Shown piece after piece: positions 1-7,566 of a stretch of 64,000 nt of DNA. The stretch is from Oscillospiraceae bacterium. GTDB lineage: Bacteria; Bacillota; Clostridia; Oscillospirales; Ruminococcaceae. The notes below the pieces were generated by a model. The model had not been told where the DNA came from, ran no database searches, and saw only the letters and a list, made by a program, of their open reading frames with translations. Position 1 is the stretch's first letter. Every line of letters starts with the position of its first letter. The position numbers and the translations under genes are program-made. The stretch covers positions 549,792 through 613,791 of the forward strand of contig JAJQIF010000009.1 in assembly GCA_021199355.1 (NCBI GenBank), written 5' to 3'.

Positions 1-1325
1 GAAACCGCTTTTGACAGTGATTGCTCGTTTATGTATGTATATATATTTTCGGTTTTATCTGTATCCAAAGGCTCATCGGCTTTTGACTCAGCGACAAATT
101 CGGGAGTTTTATCTTCACTATCGTTAGTTTTGTACGGAGCCTTATAGTCTTTCATAAATGTATTTATGAAGTCACTTGCAGGCACTGTTGTCTTTCGCCA
201 AGCGGTTTGCGTTGAACCGAAAGACATCTGCTCACCGCTGTCGGAAACTGTCGTGGCTCCCGTATACAGCTGTCTGTGGGTCATGGAGCTGTTAGCCGAT
301 ATCCTTGAGCCGTCCGCATTAATCTCCTCGGGAGAATCGGATTTCAGAAGTGCATCCTTCACGGCGTAGTAAACTGCACTGTAAACGGTGTTGTTATCCT
401 GAAATCTCACTTCAAGCTTGGTAGGATGAGCGTTTACGTCGACTGTATCAGCCGGCATTGAAATATTGAGAACACATCCTGGGTGCTTGCCGACCATCAT
501 CTTGTCGGTATAGGCTTCTTCGAGCGCCAGCGCTATCGTTGTACTCTTGATATATCTTGAATTGACAAAGAAATTCTGAAATGCTCTCGTTGTTCTTGCC
601 GCAAGAGGCTTTGTGACGTAGCCTTTGACAGTCACATACATGTATTTGTAATCAACCGGTATACAGCCGTCGTAAAACTCTTTGCCAAGTATTGTGTAAA
701 TAGCAGACAAAGGCTTACCGTCGCCTGAGGTGACAAATTCAACCTTATTGTCTCTTATGAACTTGATTGATATTTCCGTGTGAGAAAGAGCTATCTTCTG
801 GACTATTGTGGCAACCGAATTGCCCTCGGGAGTATCCTTTTTCAGGAACTTCTGCCTTGCGGGAACATTATAAAACAAGTCTCTTACGATTATGGTTGTA
901 CCGTCGGGACACCCGGCAGGCTCGGATGAAATCTCGATGCCGCCTTCTATTTCGTACTTGAGTCCGAGTTCGTCTTCACGCCTTTTGGTCAGAAGCTGAA
1001 CTTTCGAGACGGCGCAAACGGACGCAAGAGCTTCACCTCTGAATCCGAGAGTTCCTATTGAATCGAGGTCTTCTTTGACGGAAATCTTGCTTGTGGCGTG
1101 TCTTACAAATGCAAGAGGCACATCCTCACCTGACATTCCGCAACCGTTGTCGGTAACTCGCAAATAGGTCTTTCCGCCGTTTTTAATCTCGACAACTATA
1201 TTGTCGGCACCCGCATCTATCGAGTTTTCGACAAGCTCCTTCACTGTTGAAGCAGGTCTGTCAACCACTTCTCCGGCGGCTATAAGCTCATATACCGATT
1301 TATCCAAAAGATGAATTCTGTTCAC
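1..1325 (-). CDS. mutL: DNA mismatch repair protein MutL, N-terminal 441 residues (cut by window edge)
   Basis: MutL is the ATP-dependent mediator of mismatch repair that couples MutS recognition to strand incision. The start is GTG at 1323-1325, preceded by GGAGG at about 1333-1337, and the protein opens MNRIHLLDKSVYELIAAGEV. The GHKL ATPase motifs are plain: ELVENSIDAGADN near residue 30, DNGCGM near 60 and GFRGEAL near 95, followed by the transducer domain to about residue 330 and the start of a polar linker. The C-terminal dimerisation/endonuclease domain lies beyond the left edge. It sits 22 bases downstream of mutS in one leftward operon, the usual Firmicutes order. Assignment is firm. 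Confidence 0.95.
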   Translation of the reverse strand, partial: MNRIHLLDKSVYELIAAGEVVDRPASTVKELVENSIDAGADNIVVEIKNGGKTYLRVTDNGCGMSGEDVPLAFVRHATSKISVKEDLDSIGTLGFRGEALASVCAVSKVQLLTKRREDELGLKYEIEGGIEISSEPAGCPDGTTIIVRDLFYNVPARQKFLKKDTPEGNSVATIVQKIALSHTEISIKFIRDNKVEFVTSGDGKPLSAIYTILGKEFYDGCIPVDYKYMYVTVKGYVTKPLAARTTRAFQNFFVNSRYIKSTTIALALEEAYTDKMMVGKHPGCVLNISMPADTVDVNAHPTKLEVRFQDNNTVYSAVYYAVKDALLKSDSPEEINADGSRISANSSMTHRQLYTGATTVSDSGEQMSFGSTQTAWRKTTVPASDFINTFMKDYKAPYKTNDSEDKTPEFVAESKADEPLDTDKTENIYTYINEQSLSKAV

Positions 1326-1347
1326 TTTGCCGCCTCCTTAGACAGTT

Positions 1348-3957
1348 TTAAATATAACGCACAATATCCGAGATTAGCTCTCTGAGCTCCTTATCCGACA
1401 ATTCGTCGATATTGGTCTTTCTGAGCATGTTTATAACTGCTTTTTCGTTAATGCCCTCAAATGACATCTGGTCGCTCTCAGGTTCAGCCTGCACAGCCGG
1501 CTTGACCTCAAGCTCTTTAAGGATTTCTCTCGAACGTCTTAAGATAGATTCGGGAAGCCCCGCAAGCTTCGCAACTTCTATTCCATAGGATTCATCAACA
1601 CCGCCACGGACAATCTTTCTTAAGAACCTGATACCGTCGGAGCCCTTCTTCACGGCTACACTATAGTTCTTGATTCCGGGCTTTTCATTTTCTAGAGAAA
1701 TAAGCTCATGATAATGCGTTGCAAAGAGCGTTTTGCAACCGACCTTTCTCGGGTTGGATATATACTCCGCGACGCTCTTGGCGATGCTCAAGCCGTCATA
1801 GGTTGAAGTACCTCTGCCGACTTCATCGAGTATAACAAGGCTGTCACGGGTGGCGTTCTTGACGATATCCGCAACCTCGCTCATCTCAACCATGAAGGTT
1901 GACTGACCTGCTGTCAGGTCGTCGGAAGCTCCGACACGGGTGAATATCTGATCACAGATTGAAATCTTTGCATAATCGGCAGGCACGAATGAGCCTATCT
2001 GAGCCATAAGGGTTATCAAAGCAACCTGTCTCATATATGTAGACTTGCCGGACATATTCGGACCGGTGATTATCGACATCCGATTATCGGTTAAATCAAG
2101 ATAAGTGTCGTTCGGGACAAATAGCTCATCTTTAAGCATAAGCTCGACAACAGGGTGTCTGCCGTTTCTTATGTCTATAATTCCGTCAATGGCGATTTCA
2201 GGCTTGGTGTAATTGTTCTTGATAGCAACCGAAGCAAACGAAGTCAGTACATCTATTGTGGCAACCGCAACTGCGGTTTTCTGAACATCGGAAAGCTTAT
2301 TTGCAACGTAATCCCTTACTTCGCCGAATATCTCATTTTCAAGTGCAAGAATGTGCTCGGATGCACCGGAAATCATATCCTCGGTGTTCTTGAGCTCTTC
2401 GGTTATGTAACGCTCGGCATTTACGAGAGTTTGCTTTCTGATGAAGTAATCGGGAACCTGTTCGATAAACGAACGTGTGACTTCCATATAGTAGCCGTAA
2501 ACGTGATTATAGCCGGATTTGAGATTCTTGATTCCTGTCTTTTCACGCTCTTTGGCGACTATTTCCTCAATAACGCCCTTGCCGTCAGACGCAATCTTTC
2601 TTAGATTATCGAGCTCATCGTTGAAGCCCTCTTTTATCATTCCGCCGTTTTTGAACGTCGCAGGAAGATCGTCGGGAATTGCATTGTCAATAAGAGTTGC
2701 AATATCTTCAAGTGTGGAAACATCATTATTCAGAGTTTTAATCAGGTCCGAGTTAAGCTCACCCAAAATTCTCTTGATTTCCGGAAGCCTTGACGAAGTG
2801 CTTGCAAGAGCCTTTAAATCCCTTGGCGTGGCGGTTTTATAGATAACCTTCGTCATGAGCCTTTCGAGGTCGTAAACGCCACTAAGCTCGTCCTCCAGAC
2901 TTGAAAGAAGTGCGGAATTGCGATAAAGCGCTTCAACTGCATCAAGCCTTTTAATGATACGCGTCGGATTGCAGAGAGGCTGCTCAATCCATGATTTCAG
3001 CATTCTCTTGCCCATCGAGGTCCTTGTCATATCGAGAACCCATAGAAGCGAGCCCTTTTTCTCGCCGCTACGAAGAGTCTTGGTAAGCTCCAGATTCGTT
3101 CTTGCGGTGTAGCCGAGCGCCATAATCTGCTCGTCGGAATGTCTCTCGATTGATGAGAATCTCGCAACGCTTCCTCGCTGAGTATCGGCTATATAGCAAA
3201 ACAGTGCGGAAACAGCTTTAGCCTCGGCATCTTTTTCTGTGAGCTCGAGCTTCAGGAACGAATCGTTTGAAAACTGGTCCAAAACCACCTGACGATTCCT
3301 GGAAAAATCAAATGAGCTCTCATCAAGCGTCTTAATTCCCGCCTTAAGCTTGTCCGAGATAAATTTCGCAACGTCGCTGTCTGTTGGGAATTTTGCCTGA
3401 CAAAGAATCTCAACCGGCGAATATCTTGAAAGCTTGTTGATAAGAAACGCCTGCAGATCCCCTTCGGAGGATTTGTAGAGATGTGCTTCGCCTGTCGACA
3501 TATCGGCAAAGCAAACCGCGACAGTACCGGCTTCGAGATAAATAGATGAAAGCCAGTTATTGTTGCCCTCGTCAAGCATACTGCTGTCGGTAAGCGTTCC
3601 GGGAGTGACTATTCTTATGACGTCACGCTTGACTATGCCCTTTGCAGTTGCAGGGTCCTCCATCTGCTCGCAGATGACGACACTGTAGCCCTTGTCTATC
3701 AGCCTCTTGATATAGCTGTCACAGGCATGATGCGGAACTCCGCACATCGGAGCGCGCTCCGAAAGCCCACAGTCCTTTGAGGTCAGTGCAAGTTCAAGTT
3801 CCTTTGATGCGACAATAGCATCATCAAAGAACATTTCATAAAAATCTCCAAGCCTGAAGAAAAGGATGCTGTCCATATGCTCGAGCTTTATCTCAACATA
3901 TTGCCTCATTCCCTTCGACAGAGAATTTATATCAACGTCCTTGAGTAAAAGCGGCAT
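1348..3957 (-). CDS. mutS: DNA mismatch recognition protein MutS
   Basis: MutS binds base mismatches and small loops and, with ATP, recruits MutL. At 869 residues it has the usual length. The N-terminal domain carries the mismatch-reading GDFYEMF motif near residue 36-42. The C-terminal ABC-type ATPase shows Walker A GPNMSGKST near residue 630 and the Walker B/signature stretch LDEVGRGTSTYDG near 707, then ATHYHEL. The acidic C-terminal tail is a helix-turn-helix tetramerisation region. It lies between a YlbF-family gene (43 bases upstream) and mutL, all on the minus strand and probably read from the promoter at 4491-4519. Confidence 0.98.
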   Translation of the reverse strand: MPLLLKDVDINSLSKGMRQYVEIKLEHMDSILFFRLGDFYEMFFDDAIVASKELELALTSKDCGLSERAPMCGVPHHACDSYIKRLIDKGYSVVICEQMEDPATAKGIVKRDVIRIVTPGTLTDSSMLDEGNNNWLSSIYLEAGTVAVCFADMSTGEAHLYKSSEGDLQAFLINKLSRYSPVEILCQAKFPTDSDVAKFISDKLKAGIKTLDESSFDFSRNRQVVLDQFSNDSFLKLELTEKDAEAKAVSALFCYIADTQRGSVARFSSIERHSDEQIMALGYTARTNLELTKTLRSGEKKGSLLWVLDMTRTSMGKRMLKSWIEQPLCNPTRIIKRLDAVEALYRNSALLSSLEDELSGVYDLERLMTKVIYKTATPRDLKALASTSSRLPEIKRILGELNSDLIKTLNNDVSTLEDIATLIDNAIPDDLPATFKNGGMIKEGFNDELDNLRKIASDGKGVIEEIVAKEREKTGIKNLKSGYNHVYGYYMEVTRSFIEQVPDYFIRKQTLVNAERYITEELKNTEDMISGASEHILALENEIFGEVRDYVANKLSDVQKTAVAVATIDVLTSFASVAIKNNYTKPEIAIDGIIDIRNGRHPVVELMLKDELFVPNDTYLDLTDNRMSIITGPNMSGKSTYMRQVALITLMAQIGSFVPADYAKISICDQIFTRVGASDDLTAGQSTFMVEMSEVADIVKNATRDSLVILDEVGRGTSTYDGLSIAKSVAEYISNPRKVGCKTLFATHYHELISLENEKPGIKNYSVAVKKGSDGIRFLRKIVRGGVDESYGIEVAKLAGLPESILRRSREILKELEVKPAVQAEPESDQMSFEGINEKAVINMLRKTNIDELSDKELRELISDIVRYI

Positions 3958-3999
3958 ATTTCTTCATCCTTTCTCATACTTGTTTTACTTAAAGTTCAA

Positions 4000-4407
4000 T
4001 CAGTGGCAACCGCCGCAGGAGGCACAGTTACCGGTGCAACCATAGTTCATGTCGCAGGTTTCGGGGTCTTCACCGTTTGCGGACATGCTGATAATGGTCG
4101 TTATCTGGCGAAGGAGCTCGTCCATTGCATTCTTTGCGTCGTTATAGGCGGACATATTTTCGTTCTTCATAATCTTTGAGTAGAGCTCGCCGACGCTTGT
4201 TTTAAGCTCCTCAACCTTATTTTCATCCCGCCCGGTAGTCTTGGAAACCTCGTTATTGAGGACGGTTCTTCCGCGATTGAACTCCTCTATCATTTTCTGA
4301 AGCTCGGTGTCGTTGTCGTTGGCAACACGGGCTCTTATATAGGTTGAATATCTCTCATCAGCTTGAATTGCCTTGCCGAGTTCTCTTGTCAGTTGAATAA
4401 CATCCAT
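4000..4407 (-). CDS. YlbF/YmcA (Com_YlbF) family protein with Cys-rich tail
   Basis: A 135-residue, mostly helical protein of the Com_YlbF family. In Bacillus subtilis, YlbF, YmcA and YaaT form the Y-complex, which carries Fe-S clusters and steers RNase Y-dependent mRNA processing, competence, biofilm formation and sporulation. Residues 1-115 form the helical domain; the last 20 residues hold five cysteines and end CASCGGCH, which could bind a metal or Fe-S cluster. It lies directly upstream of mutS; in B. subtilis ymcA is also close upstream of mutS, so ymcA orthology is likely, although the Cys tail could equally suit ylbF. ATG start with AAGGAG about 8 bases upstream. Confidence 0.85.
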   Translation of the reverse strand: MDVIQLTRELGKAIQADERYSTYIRARVANDNDTELQKMIEEFNRGRTVLNNEVSKTTGRDENKVEELKTSVGELYSKIMKNENMSAYNDAKNAMDELLRQITTIISMSANGEDPETCDMNYGCTGNCASCGGCH

Positions 4408-4455
4408 TTTAAGTTCTCCTTATATATCATTTTTACAGATTAAAATTCAGAAGCA

Positions 4456-4483
4456 TGCAATGCTATGCAACCCATAGATTGCA
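4456..4483 (-). other. Hairpin at the 5' end of the ylbF-mutS-mutL mRNA
   Basis: Arms 4456-4467 and 4473-4483 pair over 11 bp with one bulged base and a 5-nt loop. The transcription start predicted from the promoter at 4491-4519 falls near 4484, so the hairpin would begin at about the first base of the mRNA. Such 5'-terminal stems can protect transcripts from 5'-end-dependent decay (inference). Confidence 0.5.
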
Positions 4484-4490
4484 CCTTAGT

Positions 4491-4519
4491 ATTATACCAC
4501 AACCCCTTGTAAAATACAA
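4491..4519 (-). promoter_or_regulatory. Sigma-A promoter of ylbF-mutS-mutL
   Basis: On the minus strand, -35 TTGTAT (4519-4514), 17-nt spacer, -10 TATAAT (4496-4491) preceded by TGG (extended -10). It is followed by a leader of about 77 nt to the ylbF start. Confidence 0.75.
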
Positions 4520-4587
4520 GTCATCAGACTCAATTTGCGGTATGTATGCTTACAAAAAATTTTTCGTAAAACTACATGAAGACAAGA

Positions 4588-4615
4588 AAACGCCCCGAAA
4601 TTCGGGGCGTTTTCG
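4588..4615 (-). terminator. Rho-independent terminator of the NPTTG peptide gene
   Basis: Perfect stem AACGCCCCGAA/TTCGGGGCGTT followed on the minus strand by TTTTCTTGTCTT. It lies 22 bases beyond the stop codon of the gene ending at 4638. Confidence 0.85.
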
Positions 4616-4637
4616 TTACATACTTCTTTGATGAAGA

Positions 4638-4871
4638 TTAGTGCTTCTTGGAAGCAACAACACCGGCAGCAGCAACTACCATAGGAAGTACAGCAAGTGC
4701 AATACCTGTGGTGGGGTTGGAATCGGTGGGCTCTTCGGTCTCATCGGCATCATTGACATCGATGGTCTCGTCATTTTCGGTCTCAGAGTTGGTGTCCTCT
4801 GCGAAAGCAGCAACAGTCAACATGGAAAGAACCATGACGAGGGAGAGAAGAAGTGCAACAATTTTTTTCAT
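4638..4871 (-). CDS. Very small secreted peptide with NPTTG sortase-type cell-wall anchor
   Basis: A 77-residue protein made almost only of targeting signals. Residues 1-24 are a signal peptide (KK, hydrophobic core, cleavage after AFA). Residues 25-52 are strongly acidic (Glu/Asp/Asn/Thr). Then come NPTTG near residue 54, a hydrophobic stretch of about 18 residues and a KKH tail, the layout of a sortase substrate. After signal cleavage and sorting only about 30 acidic residues would remain on the wall. AGGAGG lies 8 bases before the ATG; a TATAAT box is at 4921-4916. It is monocistronic with its own terminator. No sortase gene is in the window. Function unknown. Confidence 0.75.
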   Translation of the reverse strand: MKKIVALLLSLVMVLSMLTVAAFAEDTNSETENDETIDVNDADETEEPTDSNPTTGIALAVLPMVVAAAGVVASKKH

Positions 4872-5093
4872 AATGAAAAACCTCCTTTTTGTTAAGCAAA
4901 CCGCTTAGTAGTTATATTATACATTATTTTCGCGGGATTTACTATTGCCAATTTATACAATCTTTTTTTCTTAAAAAGCTCCAAAATCGGCGTTATGCAA
5001 AAATCGCAAAAATATTGCATACCAAATGTAACGATTTCATGAATATATCGCAATAAAATCACCGAATATCTCACGAATGTCTATTATGCCCCA

Positions 5094-6122
5094 TCAACCG
5101 GCATTATAACCGTATGGGTTATTCTTCTGCCAGTTCCAGGAATCTCTGCACATGTCGTCGATTCCGTAAACTGCCTTCCAGTGAAGCTCCTTCTCGGCAA
5201 GTGTCGGGTCAGAATAGTTCTCGTCAAGGTCTCCAGCGCGTCTCGGACCGATGACATAAGGAATTTCCTTGCCGCACGCTTTCTCGTAAGCCTTGACGAC
5301 GTCAAGAACCGAATATCCGATTCCCGTTCCGAGATTGTATATATAAACTCCGCCGTTCTTGGACTCGTCTATCTTTTCAAGAGCTCTGACGTGACCGTCT
5401 GCCAAGTCGCAAACGTGGATATAATCGCGAACGCCGGTGCCGTCGTGGGTCTTATAATCGTTGCCCCAAACATTGAGGTGTTCTCTTCTTCCGACAGCAA
5501 CCTGTGCAATATACGGAACGAGATTATTAGGAATCCCCTGCGGGTCCTCACCTATCAGTCCCGAAGGATGCGCTCCTATAGGATTGAAATATCTGAGAAG
5601 AACCACATTCCACTCATTATCGGCTGTATGAACATCGGTAAGAATCTGCTCAATCATGCTCTTTGTCCAACCGTAGGGATTCGTGCAGGCTCCCTTTGGG
5701 CAATCCTCGGTTATCGGGACTCTTTCGGGAACGCCGTAAACCGTTGCGGAAGAGCTGAAAATTATATTTTTGACACCGTGAGCCTTCATCGACTCAAGAA
5801 GTGTAAGGGTTCCGCCGATATTGTTCTTATAGTATTCAAGCGGCTTCTCAACAGACTCTCCTACCGCCTTGAGTCCGGCAAAGTGAATAAGAGCCGTGAT
5901 ATCGGGATTCTCATCCAGGATTTTATCCATCGCTGTACGATCAAGCATATCCGCCTTATAGAATTTTACTGACTTACCGGTTATCTTTTCTACTCTTTTC
6001 AGGGATTCCTCGCTCGAATTTGCGAGATTATCAAATACAACAACGTCATAGCCCTTCTCCAAAAGGGTCAGAACGGTGTGCGAGCCTATATATCCGGCTC
6101 CTCCAGAAACCAAAATCGACAT
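5094..6122 (-). CDS. galE: UDP-glucose 4-epimerase
   Basis: Interconverts UDP-glucose and UDP-galactose in the Leloir pathway and supplies precursors for surface polysaccharides; cytosolic, NAD-bound. The 342-residue protein has the Rossmann GGAGYIGSH motif at residues 7-15, the catalytic Ser/Thr stretch SSSATVYG at 123-130 and YxxxK at Tyr150/Lys154 (PYGWTK). The ATG at 6122 is chosen over an in-frame upstream codon because the ACCTCC complement of a strong ribosome binding site lies 8 bases before it and the Rossmann fold starts at once. Neighbours are the xylanase genes upstream; no clear operon link. Confidence 0.96.
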   Translation of the reverse strand: MSILVSGGAGYIGSHTVLTLLEKGYDVVVFDNLANSSEESLKRVEKITGKSVKFYKADMLDRTAMDKILDENPDITALIHFAGLKAVGESVEKPLEYYKNNIGGTLTLLESMKAHGVKNIIFSSSATVYGVPERVPITEDCPKGACTNPYGWTKSMIEQILTDVHTADNEWNVVLLRYFNPIGAHPSGLIGEDPQGIPNNLVPYIAQVAVGRREHLNVWGNDYKTHDGTGVRDYIHVCDLADGHVRALEKIDESKNGGVYIYNLGTGIGYSVLDVVKAYEKACGKEIPYVIGPRRAGDLDENYSDPTLAEKELHWKAVYGIDDMCRDSWNWQKNNPYGYNAG

Positions 6123-6215
6123 AGAAAATTGACCTCCATACTCGTAATTGTGTTTTTGCACTACTGCTATAATAGCACATTCCGAGCCGAAGGTCAATCA
6201 TAAATCACGAAATTT

Positions 6216-7547
6216 TTAACTTTCCGAGATTACAAATGTCGTGATGCTGTAGGAATCGAGGACATATCCGAAGGTATTTTCGCTGTAGGAAATGTTGCCT
6301 GTTCTCGCGAGACTCTGGGTTTTGCTTGTCGTATAAGCTTCAATATAGCCAATATCAAAGCCCAGATTGCTTAGATTAAAATGCTGTTCATAGTCGTTCT
6401 CGGAATTATTGATTACTACTATGACAATCTCATCATCGGATTTAAAAGCAGATACACTTATGCCATCGGCAGGTTCTTCCGTTGCATCGATTCTTACATA
6501 TCCCAGGCGAACAAATTTAGAATACTGCGCCATGCAATAGCCACGCTTGGTGATATCTCCGTATTCGTCGATGGGACCGTAGAATCTTCGGATATACCAC
6601 CAGACATACGCCTGCATATTGCCGACCGTCAGGGCATCGGAGATATGCTCCGCGGTTTCCAGGGCTTCGGGCCACATGTCGGCGATTGACGTTGAATTCG
6701 GGTATATCATCTCGGTTACCCAAAGCTCCTTGCCTTCGCCTAGCTCTTCAAACAACGGATATTCAAAATCCGATACCTTAGTGCCATAAAGATGTGTTGC
6801 AAAGATATCTATCTTCTCAAGAGCTTCTTCGTCATTCAGAATCGCATCATAATACTCCTTGTCATAGTTATACGATTCCGGAGTCATCAACTTGCAATCA
6901 ATTACGTCTGAGTAATTAAGAATGAAGTCCATAATCTCTTCCGTAGTCCAGGAAACCCAGCCTGAATTTGATAAGTCCGGCTCGTTCTGGAATGATATCG
7001 CATAAATCTCTATGCCGTTTTCCTTCATATAGGTAACATAGTCGTTAAGATGCTCGGCGTACTCCGCATACTTGTCATGCTTTATGCGGATAGGATTGTC
7101 CTCTCCGGCTTTCTCGTAGCTTTCCATCATGTCATCGGGTGCTGTCCAAGGAGATGCAATGATGATAGCACCGTTATCCTGCGCCGCCTTGGCGGTGTCG
7201 AGATCTTCCGCCCATCTGTCACTGTCAGGGTCAATGTGAAGTCTCAGAATTGTGAATCCGAGCTCATCCTCTCCGTTGCCAAAAGCAAGCTGTCTCTCTT
7301 CCTCGGTCAAATCCCCTATCCAGACAGGGAAGCTCGTTCCGCCGAAGCCGATTATCGTCTGGTATTCTGTACTCGCAGAAACCTCAATAACTTCCGATTC
7401 GACCGTATCGGTGTAATCGGGTGTGAAAAGCTCGTCGTCACGAATCTTCGTCTCTTCTTCAACCTCTGTGCTCGCGCAGGCAACAAGCGGCAAAAGCATC
7501 AGAACGGCAAGAATCAAAGACAAAGCCTTTTTAAGTGTTTGCTTCAT
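6216..7547 (-). CDS. GH30 subfamily 8-type glucuronoxylanase lipoprotein (no linker)
   Basis: Endo-xylanase predicted to cut glucuronoxylan next to 4-O-methylglucuronic acid side chains. At 443 residues it starts with a lipobox (LVAC, lipidated Cys24) and has almost no linker before the catalytic (beta/alpha)8 barrel and side beta-domain. The acid/base Glu is in QNEPD near residue 187, the nucleophile Glu in LWVTEM near 279, and the WWYIRRFYGP stretch near 318 matches the region that in GH30_8 enzymes holds the glucuronate-binding Arg. It lies 19 bases downstream of a close paralogue (about 60% identical by eye), so the pair is a tandem duplication read together from 9269-9297. Specificity is inferred from family. 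Confidence 0.9.
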   Translation of the reverse strand: MKQTLKKALSLILAVLMLLPLVACASTEVEEETKIRDDELFTPDYTDTVESEVIEVSASTEYQTIIGFGGTSFPVWIGDLTEEERQLAFGNGEDELGFTILRLHIDPDSDRWAEDLDTAKAAQDNGAIIIASPWTAPDDMMESYEKAGEDNPIRIKHDKYAEYAEHLNDYVTYMKENGIEIYAISFQNEPDLSNSGWVSWTTEEIMDFILNYSDVIDCKLMTPESYNYDKEYYDAILNDEEALEKIDIFATHLYGTKVSDFEYPLFEELGEGKELWVTEMIYPNSTSIADMWPEALETAEHISDALTVGNMQAYVWWYIRRFYGPIDEYGDITKRGYCMAQYSKFVRLGYVRIDATEEPADGISVSAFKSDDEIVIVVINNSENDYEQHFNLSNLGFDIGYIEAYTTSKTQSLARTGNISYSENTFGYVLDSYSITTFVISES

Positions 7548-7566
7548 AGTAATCCTCCAAGATAAA

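Noticed and set aside
1227-1233. Exact 0A box TTCGACA
   Set aside because: Lies inside mutL coding DNA; a 7-mer is expected several times by chance.
3914-3920. Exact 0A box TTCGACA
   Set aside because: Inside the start of mutS coding DNA, no promoter nearby.
5181-5972. 263-codon open frame antisense to galE
   Set aside because: galE is unambiguous; no signal for a gene on the other strand.
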